A stretch of DNA of 64,000 nucleotides, from NCBI RefSeq assembly GCF_016808095.1, contig NC_068972.1, forward strand, positions 6,690,001 through 6,754,000. Reading direction: 5' to 3'. The notes under the pieces were generated by a model, which saw nothing but the letters and a program-made list of their open reading frames with translations, was not told where the DNA came from and made no database searches. Both the position numbers and the translations under genes were made by a program. Each line of letters opens with the position of its first letter. The first letter of the stretch is position 1. The DNA comes from Vigna angularis (Eukaryota; Streptophyta; Magnoliopsida; Fabales; Fabaceae). This document shows, in pieces, positions 1 through 14,399 of the stretch.

Positions 1-790
1 TTAATTACTTTTAAATTTGAAAATTGATAATTCTATATATAAGAGTTTTATCCCCTCGATAGAATATTAGTAACTTATCTGAAATAGTAGAACATGCAGA
101 ATTAATACAAATGTTACATTCAAATTTACCTAAAAATAATTGTTATAATAAGCTTCGGTAATTTTCTTCTAATTGAAGATTGGAACATGCGTAATTTTTC
201 ATCTTCTTTTTATCGTTGTACAGAAAAATAAATACGTAGAACTTCTTTTCATTAAAAAAAGCATTCACATTATATAAATAGTGGAGAAAGTCATTTAGAT
301 CATCTCAAACGAAAATAGTCAAAAGAATACAATTTTATTTTCTTGAGTGATATAGAAATGAATATTAAGCATGACAGCACAAAAGTAAATTGTTATCGAT
401 TTTTTTAACTCATTAAAATAACTTAAACTATTGATTTGTTAACTTTGATTATAAAATACATATGTACTTCTCTATATCAAAGTTGCTAAAGTAAACTGTT
501 ATAGAAATTCATTTATTTATTGTTATAAATTATAATATCGTGCATATCACATATTCATAAATTAGTACATAAATAATTGTTTGAGGAGATGCAAATTAAC
601 TCATAAATTTTTATTTAATTTATTGTTATGATATGAGCACTTTTATCCTAACTTAAGTGATCAAAACAAACGTTTAAGCATTCAGACTTCAAGTATGATG
701 ATAATCAAAGTTAGATTTGACGATGATGAATACGTGGAGAATTTTATGGCATAATACAAAAACGATTAGACAAACTTGAAATTTATGAAA

Positions 791-980
791 GAATAATGAT
801 ATTTTAATAATATTTTTTTGACAACATTTTAACATCTACGTGTTATTCTGTGATTGATCCAAAATTACTCCATAATCAATAATAATAATCATAAACACCA
901 ACATGAACCAATTACAAAATGATACGTAAATAGTGTTAAAATATTGTTAGAAAAATATTCTCAAAGTATCATTATTATAG
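791..980. mobile_element. MITE-like element with imperfect terminal inverted repeats
   Basis: The left end begins AATAATGATATTTTAATAA. The reverse complement of the right end begins AATAATGATACTTTGAGAA. The two remain alignable for about 70 bp, sharing features such as ATATTTTTnTnACAA and ATTTTAACA. The middle is short and non-coding. Length and structure fit a non-autonomous DNA transposon. The superfamily was not determined because I could not fix a target-site duplication. Confidence 0.5.
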
Positions 981-1358
981 ATGACAAACATATAGGTATA
1001 CTATTTATCGTAAAATTGTTTTAATTAATTAAATATTTCAAATTTAATTCTTACACACGTAACTTATTAAATATCTAGGAAAAAAAGTTGCGTCTACAAC
1101 AATATTATAAAATTCGATTAAGATTATTTTCAATTACAGTAAAAAAAGATGAAATATATTAGGGCGGCACAATTGCCACGTGGCACATTTAATGGGAAGG
1201 TGAAGCTGTAGTTCTTCTTATGCCTTTATGTTCTTTCCAGCTGAGTAAAATAAAGGTATTTCCTGAGATTAATAAATTATATGCATAATAATTTTTATAC
1301 AATATATATCTTGTATGGATGACCTTGATAGATTTTAAATCCTTTATAAATGTGTCAC

Positions 1359-1363
<5 letters not shown>

Positions 1364-1441
<78 letters not shown>
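1364..1441. repeat. (TA)n microsatellite, about 78 bp
   Basis: An uninterrupted run of alternating T and A. It is expected to vary in length between individuals and is prone to assembly error. Confidence 0.97.
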
Positions 1442-1445
<4 letters not shown>

Positions 1446-4400
1446 AAATCTTTTTTTAATAGCTTAAGGTACATTATTCTGTATATATTTTTGAACATTT
1501 CGTAATAATATAGATTTTGAATTCAAAATAAATAAGGTGAATATATTTACTAAACTGTAATATTTTAATTTTTTTATGTGGGTTTTTTCTTCCATGTTTT
1601 CAAATAAACATTGAAAATTATATCACGTAAGTAATAAAACTTGATATCAACATATTAATAAGAATTATTCTATAATAGCATCATTAGCAATATCTGAATG
1701 ACGATCCGTTGTTGTTCTGGAATTGCTAATATTAGTTTATTCTTATCCCTTGAATTTTGTAATTTTTTAAATTGTTGAAATAAAATACACATTTTCGTAT
1801 TATTAATACATCCATTACCATACACACATATGACGAGTGGGTGATTCACGTAATCATGCTTTTTACGAGGCAATAATCAGAACAACTTTGAAAACAAAAT
1901 TCAATAATTAAGTCATGACAGAAATTTGAAATTAATTACATTCAAATGTAAATAATAAAAGTATATTTATGATATGTATTTGAAATTTATAACAAATTAT
2001 AGCTATTTTTGTTGTCATATTTTCTTTCAAAGAAATTACATCGTTTAAAAAATGCTATTTTAATTACCGACAACGGAATATTAATTATTATTATTATTAT
2101 TAACATTCAAATAATCGCGCTAGTCATAGTTTAATTAATTTAACACAGTAAAACCGTATGTTTTATAAAATAGTAATTGTGTTTAAGTAAGATGTGTAGA
2201 ACAATTTATTCTATTAAGCTATTCAAATAAATTATTACGTTTTGAAATAAAAATGCTCAACTTGATAATAAAAGGAATTTTATTATAATTGGGTATAGTT
2301 TTTATAAAATCCTATTACGCATCACAGTATTTTGTAATCAGTATAAAATATTTGTGCACATCAATAATTATTTTGTAGTAAAGTGTTGTTGACAAAAGCT
2401 AAAGAGAAATTTAAGTTTGAATTGATGAAAACACAGAAATATCATTACATTTCTTTTAAATTACTAATAATAATTAAATATTTCAATTTTTGTAAGAAAA
2501 GAAAAATAAACCAAAATTTTTTATTTACAAGTTATTAAGAATATTTTGATAAATATTATTTGATGGGTAAAGTTTTAGCACCCCTTGTCAAAATATTCAT
2601 ATTAGCTATTTAACTAGGGTTTAGGAAGGTTTTACTATAACACGTAAATGTAAGAACGAGAATAGTTTAGGTTTAAGTTCAAGAATTAAAAATATGCTTA
2701 TTTTCTAAAATGGAGTGTATCTTACATATTATGAAGTTTCTTGCAAGTGATAATGTCCTAATAATGCTTAAGTGAGATTTGCATATAGGTGGAAGATAAA
2801 AAAAATAGATATTCTAATTAAATTATTTTTATACTTTTATGTATGCAACTTGATCGTTTTGGAAAGATTGAGAGATATGTATTCAATAGGTCAATTTCAC
2901 GATGACTTAATTATGTATTAGACGAATACTATTAACCATTTTTAATTGATTACAGATATATAATCAAGAATTTGATAAGTAAGTTATTTTAAAATGTCTT
3001 TTGACCCGGCCTTCCTAATAGGTTGGGACCATTTTTGCAGTTTTTAATCTACAAATAGTAGTCAAAATAATTTCTATTTAAATAGAACATATTTATAACA
3101 AGTTTAATGTAACAAAATTATTTATTATTATTTATATAATCTAAATCGCGGTAATATATATTTTATGGAACATATTAAAATATAAATTTTTTATCATTTT
3201 ATTATTATTTAATTTCAACAAAACTTAATTTAAAGTATTATGATGGTATAAAATTACAACTTTAGAGTTGAATAGATAAAATCTATTTTATATATAAAAT
3301 TATTAAGAAGTCAAAGTGACATTATATAATTTAATTTCTCCAGCTACAATATTAAGTTTAATAAGTGGAATTTTATTAACCACTCCAAATAGAGCTTAAG
3401 TTTTTCGTTGTAATACATTTCTCATCTCCTGTTCCTTTTCTTTTTCTATCAAAAAGTGTTTTCTTCGTCTTAGTTGATCTATAATAGGTTTTAAAGTCAT
3501 CAGTATCTCTATCATCCATACCCACTTATACAATAACGTTATATTAAAATCAAGTATACAAATTTTTTTTTCCATTTAAAAAAAAATAGTACCATTTTAT
3601 ACGTGTAACATCCGACAGTACTTGCATAAGATATTTCGATGCAAAGATAATAAACAATCGATCCAAAAAATATTAAATGTGATAATGCATGTATTAGCAC
3701 TCATACTTTATACTTGTATTTAAATAGTTGTTATGAATTTTTATCTTTTTGATAATCTAATGATTGTCCAATCATATTTTAATTAACATTAATAGATTAA
3801 TTTGTGGTTATAATTGATTAAATATTAATCTAACCTTATTTTATAATTAATCAATTTTGTCATTTAATTTAATCTTGATAGTTAATCAAAAGATCGACTA
3901 AGAATAATAAACTAATAATGATGAATCTAAATATAACCAATAAAAGTTGACTGGCCTAAAGAATGATTCAATGTAGTTATAAAAGATATTTATTTATTAG
4001 AAATTTTAGTTATAGAAAGAAGTTTTTACATGTTATATACATAAACCGTGTATACGGTGGGTGGAAGTCAGTTCTCAAATGGTCCCCCTTGAGCTTACAT
4101 ACCGGAACTTAGAAAACTCATTTAATTATATGGTATATGAAGGGGAGAATGAGTTTTTTTTAAGAAATTTCATGTTGATTAGAAAGGAAAATTTGGAGAA
4201 AGAATAATAGAGAAAAGTAGAAGAAATATTGATGTGAAAGAGGAAGGAAAGTTTCGATCGAAGGAGAAATATTAGAGAGAAAAGTAATATAATTCTTACT
4301 AATACTATTCATAAAGAAAACATGTTTAATAGGAATTCATTATGATATGTTATACAACACAACATGACAGTAAAATGAATTCTTATTGAAGCAGTGTGAA

Positions 4401-4776
4401 AAAAAAATTCTTACATAATAATGGCAATGAAAAGGTAATTCTTTTGTACTTTAAAAATAAAATAAAAAGTAAAAAAATATGAAAAAATATTTTTATTAAT
4501 AAAATTATGGTTTGACTTTTAACGAAGAGGGGAAACCTTTTCAACAGGCACAAAAGGACAGGTGGCAGTAGTTTATACGAGGAATAATAGGTTAGTAAAT
4601 GGTAGGTATAAGTGCAGGCTATTCTTCCTTTGTCATCATCACAATTCATAAATCTAAAAGTACAGTTTTCTAGGTTTTTTTTCTTCTCTCTCATGCTTCC
4701 ACACTCGTCCTTTGCCACCAAATGAAAGAGAAATAATTAAGAATGATTTGGTTTGACATAAGTCATTTGTAAATAA

Positions 4777-4814
<38 letters not shown>

Positions 4815-5689
4815 AATCTAGAAACATATTTATATTAATTTTGAAAATATAATTTATAATTAAAAGATCAAGTGTTAAAAAAGGTTTTATTTTGTATAAT
4901 ATTTTATGTTTTTGGTATTAGAAATTTATTTTCTAATACTTATGTATTTTCGTCCAAAAATCAACCTAATATTCGGATAGAATATTTAAAGATTAATCTC
5001 TCAATATCATAATACTTTATATTTAGCTTCAAGAGTTTTTAAGGAGAATAAGTCTGACCTAAAAACGAGACTTGAATGTTTTGTTTTGAGATTGCTTAAA
5101 CTTTGAAGTGATAACTATTGATTATGGATTTTTTTTTTATAATAATAATTTTCATCTTATTTAAATAATTTCGTTTTTTTTCACTTTAATGTTGTTCTTT
5201 TTCGTGTTTTTGTATAAAATCTCTTACTTAGTTTCATTCATAGTATCTAAAGAAAACTTTGGAGGGAAGGGTGCTTTAAGTTGAAAAGGTGTGACTTTAT
5301 TGCGGTATTCATTGTTCCTTCTTCGGCTTTGACGAAGAGATGGACTTCTCTTCTGCTTTTGGGTGACATGTTGCTCCTTATCAATTCAAACATCAAATCC
5401 AATTTTCCACCTTTTATTCTTCCCTCGCCATTTGCTTCTACTCTTTTTACTTTTAATTTAATTCTAATTTTACCCTTTTATTTATTTCACATGCTGTTAA
5501 ATAATTTAATTAATTATAAACAAATGTAAAATCAATTAGTGAGAAATTTCAGATAAAATGCTTCAATTAACGTATTATTCTCGTGCAACATGTTAAAAAA
5601 GTAGATTTTAATAAGATTTTCAATATATCTCCCTCATATCGAGGTATAGATATAGTTCATGAAACTAGACATTAATAAGAAATCACATG

Positions 5690-5825
5690 TCTAACAAACA
5701 AAAAATTGATTTGTAAAATGAGTTTTGCACTCATTTTATATATTATAAATTAATCTTATTTCTAGTCGATGCGAGACTTTCAAAACAAAATATACACTTC
5801 CACTCATTATTAATGCATTTAGCTT
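5690..5825 (-). repeat. Degraded dispersed legume repeat (LTR/TRIM-like)
   Basis: Read on the minus strand it contains GTCTCGCATCGACTAGAAAT, then TTATAATATATAAAATGAG, then a stretch with CAAAACTCATTTTACAA. From memory this resembles a very common legume repeat (consensus around GTCCCACATCGACTAGAGAT ... TATAAGTGGGTGCAAACCTC) that I associate with terminal repeats of small LTR elements. It is a single copy, without visible ends or a target duplication. The family assignment is from memory and uncertain. Confidence 0.4.
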
Positions 5826-7135
5826 TTATTGTTCATACCAGGAACACAAATCTAACTTTTTTTTTCATCAATATTTGCTTTCTTTTCATTTTTAGCTCAT
5901 TGTTCACTATTTAACTCGTGATTAGTATGACTTGATGACAATAAATCCATGGCACAATGGAACTATTTTATTTATGTATTGGAAAGTATTATTTCGATTT
6001 ACTTAAATTCAAAATATACACAGAGTCAAACTAACAGATGTAAATTGATTTGTTTGGATTAAATTTTGAAAAAAGAAATCCTAACCAAATTAACTCAATT
6101 ATATTAATTTAATTTAAAGAAATGTTTTTCTAAAAAATATTTATGTATATAAGTTTGGGCCCCAACGAAATATCTAAAAAATGATGTGGGTATATAATAA
6201 ATAACAGTAAAAGAAAGAGTCTCCACACGGTTAGAGAATTTGCATGAACGTCCTTAGTTTGCTAGAATGAGCAAGGCTTGACGTTGCAAATAGCGAAATA
6301 TTTGGCAACAGAATTCACGTTGAAACATGTGCACGTGAAGCATCCACCTCTCTAGCTCTGAATATATGCGTATCATAATAATAAGACCTTACTTTATATT
6401 AATGGCAAAAATAATTCATCACCCAACTATACTTCTAATGCTTACATAACCAAATAATACATATATAGAGCGAGAGAGCGCATTTATGTCTATATGACAT
6501 TCAAGTTTTAAAACAATAATGTAAACAATTTATTTAAGCAACTATCCGTTGTATAGTTCGATTTTTGAAAAAAATAATCTAACATCCTAAAACCATGTTA
6601 AAATATAAGTTAACATAAATTTAAGAAAATGTTGGCTATTTAACTTTGCGGTCAGAAATGGATGAGTCAAATTAATAATATTAAATTCAAATAATGTTTA
6701 CATTATTTATATACTAAAAGTGGAGTAAGAAAAAAGGAGTAAACTACTATGCAAAGGATTACAACTATTTAAATTATAATAAAAAATCACATAAAAAAGA
6801 GTTAAGAGTGTGTTACGTAAAAAGAAGAAAGACACAGAGAAATTAGAAAGCAGAAAAGCACTGTAGCGAACTGGCAACGTATTGTTTCAGAACTGAAAGT
6901 GAAAATGATAAAAGTACATAAAGGAATGATCATATTCATAAATGCTGCAACAAGACACATAAATTTTGTACTTTTTTTATTTACCTGTTTGGTAGAAGGA
7001 GGAAATACAATTTTCCAACTCTATGCCTTTGCATAATGTCTAGGTAACATAGAATAACTAACAATGGGTATATAATAACCTTAGAAAATAAAAAAATAAA
7101 TTAAAAAAAAAAAAGTGAAAAGTTGAGTTGAGCAA

Positions 7136-8941
7136 TTAACACCAAGCAGAAGCCACGGTCAGGGTTCTTCCCATCCACCCAAAGCAAATCCCACCCTTTT
7201 CTACTTTTACTGTCACCCGGTTCTCACCACCGAGTCGTTCTTTGATTGACTCAGCGACTCTCTGACTCAGTGGTTTCAACCTGAAACCAGCCATGTCCAT
7301 GCGCGCGCGCCACTTTCCAAACACCTCGCACCTTTCCACGCGCTCCCTTCCTTCGCATGCCACCGTGTTCGCTATCTTCCGACTCAGTCCCTCCTCCATT
7401 TTTATTCGCCACGAGTTTTCCCGTGTCATCGTAGTCTCGAGCGAGTCAAACAGCGCGCCGTAATACGCGCACGACTCGGCCACGCGAGCCACGAAGGGCG
7501 CCGTATTGGTGTTTGATTCCTGCTCCACCAGCGTCACCACTCGCGGCGCGAGTGCCTTCACGCGCCGCAAAAGTTCGTCGCGCGGGTTCTCCGTGGAGAC
7601 ACTCTCGTCGGGTATTTTGTAAAGCCTGAATGCGAAGTTCACCGCCAGCGCCTCATCCGCTTCGCAACCCAAAGACTCGCGAGTTAACTCGGCGATTCTC
7701 TGAGTCAGCACTTTGAATTCGAAACCAATCCCGAGTTGCTCTGCGAGTCTTCCGAGCATCACGCCCGCGGAACTCATCCTCTCGTCAGCGCTGTTCTCCG
7801 TAACGGCGATGATCTTGACGACGGCCGGATAGCCCTTTCGCCGCAAAGAGAGCTCGTGGAGAAGGCTGGCATATTGTTTCCCGTTCCCGATGTCGAAATC
7901 CACCACGCATAGTTTGGGGTTCTGTGTTTTATCGTCGAATGCAGATTCGAGGATTGCGATGTTGGCTACCATGAGCGCCACCCTAAAGAAGAGCGAGTGT
8001 TCAAATAGCAACTGAGTGGACTCGGCGTGTTCCCTGCCGAACAATTCCTCAACAGGTGGTGGATACTCAGCGTGACTCATTCGCGACTTGAGTGCGGAAA
8101 CCATGCAATTTACGAAGCGTTGATCCGAATTCTGCGAGAATCGGATCTGCGTGGCGACCTCGAATCTCTCTTCTGAAATCGCTTTCGCGACCTCCGTTAG
8201 GGACTGTATGACATTGATGGATTCTACGGAGGAGTTGGACGACGTGGTAGTGGTAGAGGAAGATGGTGATGACGAGGCACGTTTGGGCGGAGTGATTAAG
8301 TTCTGTATTGTGTGTGACCATTCAGAGGTGGTAACGACTGAAACGGCGTCGCTTTGGTCATCATCATTGTCTTCTAGAAGTTCTTTTTCCAACTCCTGGA
8401 GGCGGTGGTCTATGAAGTTCTTCTCTGATTCAAGGGTCGCGGTTAGCCTGCTTTGAACTGGAGAGAAATTTGTGTGAGACAGGATCGAACTCGTGACAGG
8501 TTGTGGGTTAAGAGCGTTAGGGCGAATGTGGTGGAGAAGAGAGGCGCCGTAACGGTGTGACGGTAAGGCAGCTAATTCAGGAGAGAACGTGGGGAATTGG
8601 TTGTGTTGAAAAGTTCTGGGCTTTACGGAACGAAATTGATAGTTGGTAAGGAGTTGGTTATTGTTGTTGCTAACAAGAAGGTTGTTGCTGATGGTGTTAG
8701 TGAGGTTGTGGGTCTGGAATTCTGCGAGGGTGCGTTTCCCGATGAGAGAGGATGTTTGGTGTTTGGGTATGTTGGAGGAGGGATGAAGCATAATTGAAGG
8801 TTGGGATCGGTAGAGAGGGTGGTGAGTTGTGGCGGAGTGGTTGTCGATGGTGGGTGTAACTGCCATGGATTGAGTAGGGAATCCGGTTGCTCCGCCGTAG
8901 AAATCGGAGGGTCCAGCAGCAGGGAACCCCGGCGGCGACAT
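7136..8941 (-). CDS. SCL8: GRAS transcription factor, SCARECROW-LIKE 8 type
   Basis: A single uninterrupted 601-codon frame, as usual for GRAS genes, which are mostly intronless. The N-terminal ~230 residues are variable and low-complexity (Ser/Thr/Asn/His-rich, starting MSPPGFPAAGPSDFYGG). A GRAS domain of about 370 residues follows. Its VHIID-equivalent motif reads VVDFDIGNGKQ and it ends in a SAW-like motif (FGWMGRTLTVASAWC). The coding region is clearly more GC-rich than its surroundings. The N-terminal sequence and the deviant VHIID motif match what I remember of SCL8 proteins, which are nuclear transcriptional regulators with poorly defined targets. The start is the first ATG of the long frame. 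Plus-strand frames at 8151-8456, 8597-8797 and 8801-9025 are shadows of this gene. The family call is near certain; the SCL8 subtype is likely. Confidence 0.93.
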   Translation of the reverse strand: MSPPGFPAAGPSDFYGGATGFPTQSMAVTPTIDNHSATTHHPLYRSQPSIMLHPSSNIPKHQTSSLIGKRTLAEFQTHNLTNTISNNLLVSNNNNQLLTNYQFRSVKPRTFQHNQFPTFSPELAALPSHRYGASLLHHIRPNALNPQPVTSSILSHTNFSPVQSRLTATLESEKNFIDHRLQELEKELLEDNDDDQSDAVSVVTTSEWSHTIQNLITPPKRASSSPSSSTTTTSSNSSVESINVIQSLTEVAKAISEERFEVATQIRFSQNSDQRFVNCMVSALKSRMSHAEYPPPVEELFGREHAESTQLLFEHSLFFRVALMVANIAILESAFDDKTQNPKLCVVDFDIGNGKQYASLLHELSLRRKGYPAVVKIIAVTENSADERMSSAGVMLGRLAEQLGIGFEFKVLTQRIAELTRESLGCEADEALAVNFAFRLYKIPDESVSTENPRDELLRRVKALAPRVVTLVEQESNTNTAPFVARVAESCAYYGALFDSLETTMTRENSWRIKMEEGLSRKIANTVACEGRERVERCEVFGKWRARMDMAGFRLKPLSQRVAESIKERLGGENRVTVKVEKGGICFGWMGRTLTVASAWC

Positions 8942-11760
8942 CCCAGGTTTTGTGGCGAAGAAATTAAGGAAGGGATTAAAAAGTTAGGATTTTGGAAGAA
9001 GGCATGGGAAAGAGAGAGGGGTTGAATTGAAATGTTTGAATGATTCTGGTGAATATAACGACAGACGGGGTTTTAAATTTGATCAAGAAAGCGAGTGAAG
9101 ACTTTTTTTTCTTTTTTTTTTTTCTGTTCTTTTTTTATTTCCTTGGATCTTTTCTAAGCCTACCTTCTTCTCATTTTAGATTGCATCCTGACCTCACTAC
9201 CGTTGGATTCGTTTAGATTCTAAATTCCATCTCTTCGACGGACCGTGATCAATTCCATAGGAACCTAGAGGCAGTCGGATCTTATTCAATAATAACAAAC
9301 TTCAACTCCTGAGTGACAACTTCCTCGACTAACGCAATCCCAATCCTCACGGGCCCTTCCATTACTATTACAACTTCTCATCATTTTATCACCATCAATT
9401 TCATCAAATTATTCTCTTGTGCTCTTAACTTTTTCACCTATTAAAAACTTTATTTTATACTTTCTAAGGCTTTAAATGTATTAATTAATTTTTTAAATAG
9501 TATTTAATTTTTTAAATAGTATTTAATTTTTATTTTTTTCATTTTAAGATATCGCTCTTTTTATATAGTTATTTTCTTAATTATAGTTAACCAATAATGT
9601 TTAGAGTTCCCAAAGAATCTTCACTTTTCATAATGAATTAGTGGCTTATTTTTTTATCATTCATTTGGTTTGTGAACTTTGGTGGCTAACATGTGTTTCA
9701 GTGTGTTTTATGAAAATATATTTGAGTTTATTATAAATTTATTTTGGTTATTTTATTAATCCTGTCATTTTTATTTTTACGTTGCAATCCCTGCTCTTGA
9801 AAAGTGGAACTTATGATTAAGTACTTTTTACATAACTAAGAAATTCATATTAAATTTCAATAACAATACATATTGAACTAGGTTCAAAGATGATTTTTCC
9901 CATGAAAAGTAAAGTAAATGTTAAAAATAAATAGTAAGATTTTGAAGAAAATTGGTACAGAGCATTAACATCTATGATATAAAGAATTAAAAAGTAATCA
10001 AATATTAATTAAACTAAACAAGTAATTATTAATTTTGGGCTATGATTGGGGAAAATTATTATTGATTAAATTTGATTGACTGATGGTTTTATTTAATTTT
10101 ATAATTTTGATTTTTTTTAAACAATAGTTTTTTTGCGCAAAAATTTCCCCACAGCTAGTGTGATTTTTCTTACATTAAGTTTTTTGTGATATTTTTTAAC
10201 ACTACACAACTTGTTACTTTAAAACAATTCAATTTCATTTAAAACTTGATTTAAATTTTAGATATCGATAAAAAATATTTTTATGAGCTAAACTAATTAT
10301 TTAAATTATGTATTTTTATAACTAGTATTTTAGTTTATGCAGAACACATAATAATTGTTATTTTTATATTTAATAGTTACGACAAAAATAAAATTTTACC
10401 TCATACAGAAAAAATATAAATATTAAAATAATAATTGACATTTAAAATATAAAAAAACAAAAAAAAAATAGTATTTTTAAATATTCATTTCAAATAATAC
10501 TATAAGGTACTGACAATACTGAAGACTGTGTAACAGCTTTTTAATTAGTTTTAACTTTTGAGTTGATTTTCTTTTTGCCGTTATAAGTAATTTCAAATTG
10601 TATTTTTGAAAAAAATGTTAGTTGTTATTATACTTTTATTTCTTTTTACTAATATTTCATTTAGTAATATTAAGTTATTAAATAAAATATTATAAAACTA
10701 ATAAAGCAAAATATAATTAAAAATATATAATATTAATATATTATCTAAAATAATAAACATAATATAATATATATATATATATATACCAAATTATTGATGA
10801 TACTGAGTTTTAAAAAAAAACAAATTTTTATATATAATAATTACGAGAGTTTACAACTACTTTGTTTATATATATAATTTTTACATACATCATATGACAG
10901 TGAACAATATCACGTACATCCTACCAATGATGCTAACACCGTTGCCAATTTAAACATGTAATATCTTTTGGAGTGTATCACTTGAGGAGTGTGATCTCAC
11001 TATGTGTCTTCTCCTGTTGGTTGAGTAGTAACAACTATAAAGAAGAGAACATGTTTAAAACGATCAAATATGCATGATTATGCACTAGCACATATTAAAT
11101 TTGACAATTAAAAAACACTGCTTCAACTCATCATAAGTGTACTCCAATACAACTATAATCTTCAAATAATTCTAACATATAGGAAGCTCAACTTCAACAA
11201 CTTACTTAAATATAACTAAAATGTTTGAAACTTTACTTTGTTGTTAAGTAATGTTTTTATTTTTTATTTTATTGAAAAATATTATCTTTGATCTTAAACT
11301 ATCTACAATTAATATGATTGAAAATAATTCATAAAAACGTACCTTTTTAATCTTATAAAATTAAAAAATTCAATGAATTTAACATTACTCCTTAACCAAT
11401 TTGAAATTAAACAAAACATTTTTATATTTAAGGTTTTTTTTTCAGTTTTCAACTAAGTAACAAGCTAATTGTGTGAAACATGTAAAACAAAATCTCCATA
11501 TTATAAAGTACTAGAAATTAAATGAATTGAGATGTGATGCTGGTTTAAGTTACATCCACATCTAGAATTTGATAAGGTTGTACAGAACGTTCTTAATTAT
11601 TTAAAAAACATTTCTTTTTTTTTTCCTCTGTTGAAAAAGATTGTTGTGCAAGATTAAAAGGGTAAAAAGAAAGCTAATTTTTTTATTATGTTATTTACTT
11701 TGCTGTTCATCAATAGAGTCTTTCAAGCTTAAACATGAGCACAAAGTCTAATAAACTAAA

Positions 11761-11943
11761 TATATTAATTTATTAATTTGAAAATAATGTCTGAACATAT
11801 ATATAATATGTGATACTTGAACGCGTGGGCAAAGTGTATTAAATAAAACATATTAATTCATTAATTTGAAAATAATGTTTGAACACATATATAATCTGTT
11901 ATACTTGAATGAACGTGTGGGTAGAGTGTATTAAATAAAACAT
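11761..11943. repeat. Tandem duplication, two copies of about 88 bp
   Basis: The block running from TATTAATTTATTAATTTG through AGTGTATTAAATAAAACA occurs twice in a row with scattered substitutions and a small indel. It is non-coding. The short minus-strand frame over it (11861-12088) has no recognisable feature. Confidence 0.8.
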
Positions 11944-13794
11944 AGTGATGTAAACAGAGTATATACACTAAATAACCTTTCTTAACTTTGACATAAAGTG
12001 TACTAAAAATCCTTTGTTTACAAATAATCCTTAAAACTATTGAATCTAAAAAGTCTAACATCTCAATATGATATTTTTCTATGTTCATAATACCTAAAAT
12101 ATTGGGAATATATTGAAACTTGTATTTCTGAATGCATTTACTAAAAGCAATCTTGTAATCAAATTTATTAAGTTGTAATTTTCTTATTAATTCATAAATA
12201 TATTTTAAGAGATATTTATAATTTATTGGCTAAAATTTTCATTTTTTTATCTTTAATTCTTATAAAAAAATTAATTTAATTTTTAATTTTTATTTGATCC
12301 ACTTTAATTTTTTATTTTTAAAAATATTCAATTAGATATTTTTTTTATATTAAAGTTATATTTTTATTAAAATTCATATATTAAATTATTTCATCTAAAA
12401 AAATAAAATTAATTTATTTAAACATTTAAAATAAAGTGATTTAATGTATAAAGTTTAACTAAAATTTAATACGAATCTAATGAAAAAGAATTATTTAAAA
12501 AAATTGAAAGTTAAATTAAATGAAATAAAAATTAAAAATTAAAGGATGAAAAAGAGTTTTAACCTAATTTGTGAATTTGAAAGTTTGGTAAATTTTTGGT
12601 GAATAAATTTCCCATTATGCTAAATGAAGATAAACAGATAGAAGTGAGAATGAAAAGGGTGGGTTGTGAGTGTGTGAAAGGCGCGTGGGGAATGTGTCAA
12701 AGGAATAACAATATGTTGTGTTGTAATTGTGAAAATAAAATGAACTGGTGTTTATGCTATAAAGGAATTCTAAAAGTGCATACATTCAGTTCAATCCACT
12801 ATGGTCAAAAAGTCTTTAGCCAATCACGTTAAAATGCGTGGACCAATAAAAACAGGCGGTCAGAAGAACTTTCTTTATCCCTGGTTTCTTTAACATATCT
12901 CCAATCTATTCCAAATACCCGTTTATGTTTTTTTACCGACACCAACCAGTTCCTCCTAATACCTTGTTTCTCTGTTTCCTTCCCACGCACAATTGGGCAA
13001 AACATTACATTAAATAATTAAGCGAAATTTTTGTCACCTATACAACTATTTTAATCCAATTAACCTAGATATATTGTTATAATTTAATGATTTAACATAT
13101 TTTCTGATAAAAAAAATGAGAACCAATTTTGTTAGTTACGATAATTTTATCTGACAAATAAAATCATTCTTTCATATAGAAACTTCTTATCTATTTACAA
13201 AAACTATTTTAATTATTCTCCTCTTGTGTTTAATGATTTTTTATTGTTGTTTTAATTATTCCTTCCATTGTACTATGTGGTTTGACTTAGATTATGATTC
13301 GTAAATAAATAATTAACCATTAAGAACCAGAGTATCTTAACATAATTCGTAAATAGCATATACCTTGTAAAATTATGAGCTAATTTTTGAAGTTGATGAA
13401 TAACTTTTATACACAATGAGGTTGAAACATAAAAAGTAAATCCTTTGAATCCTATGTGACAACCTTCGAGCGTTTTGAATCCACATGGGTTTATCCAACT
13501 CTTAAAGAGGTGAATAGTGTTGGAGTTAAGCTCTTTCTCATGTCAAACTTTTCTTCAACCTCGTCCCAATCATCAAGATCATCTTTGATAGCACCACCTC
13601 TTTTTTGTTTCAAAATGTTTTCAGATTAAAAGTCTTAATATATTTGAACTATTACTTTTATTGTTATAAAATTTTTAAAATGTTTATATTGGCTTATGTA
13701 AACTATTTAAAATCTACTAATTAATAAAAAATAGTTTACATTTTCTTCAGAACTAAAATAAAACTATCAATATGAAACACTCACTTTTTTATAA

Positions 13795-13800
<6 letters not shown>

Positions 13801-13849
<49 letters not shown>
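13801..13849. repeat. (AT)n microsatellite, about 49 bp
   Basis: An uninterrupted alternating AT run in intergenic DNA. Confidence 0.95.
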
Positions 13850-13854
<5 letters not shown>

Positions 13855-14399
13855 TAAACAAGATACTCCTGTCAAAGAAACATATAAATTTATATATTAA
13901 ACAATTAATAAAAATACTCATTAACACTCTCATAATGTTCTATTAAATTATGATATCACATCGTTATAATGAATAACTTAATTAAATAATAAAGTAAAAC
14001 TCAAAAATGTTAATTGAGCGAAATTTATTAGGAGTGATTTTTTTACGTACTCGAGTGAAAACATTTAATTTGAGTAAGAAAATACTTTTTTTCTCAAGAA
14101 AAATATATTATTCAAAGAACTTTGTGCAACAATTCTAATAACAACTCAAAACATATGAAAATAAAAAAAAAAACATATTCTATCACTAAACATTGTTCTA
14201 TCAAATTTATATTTCAATCATTTCAACTTAAAAAAATCATTCAAAGTTTGTTAAAACTTGTATTTTGTTTCCTAGTTTTCATTCCGATGTCTTCTTTTAC
14301 TAGCTAAGTACATCTTTTTCTTTTTCATGCATGTTATAGTTAATTTTGTTTGTTTTTTTCTTTATTGTATTGTGCTTTTTTATTCTTAGTTAATTAATG

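Larger units (their letters stand above)
1..7135. other. AT-rich intergenic region with no supportable gene
   Basis: No convincing coding sequence was found. The few open frames (for example 4383-4721 minus and 5281-5529 plus) are low-complexity and show no domain or splice context. The region holds (TA)n tracts at 1364-1441 and 4779-4810, a MITE-like inverted repeat at 791-980, and a degraded legume repeat near 5690-5825. The part nearest 7.1 kb would contain the 3' flank of the GRAS gene on the minus strand. Confidence 0.7.
9060..14399. other. Intergenic region with no supportable gene
   Basis: The upstream flank of the GRAS gene lies at about 9.0-9.2 kb, including a pyrimidine-rich tract at 9105-9140. 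The remainder is AT-rich with only short frames lacking domains. It contains an approximately 88-bp tandem duplication at 11761-11943, a small tandem repeat near 9490-9535, and a (TA)n tract at 13801-13849. Nothing else was recognised. Confidence 0.65.

Noticed and set aside
5281..5529. 82-codon plus-strand frame with a hydrophobic C-terminus
   Set aside because: Low-complexity hydrophobic translation in AT-rich DNA, beginning with a non-ATG codon (TTG). No homology recognised.
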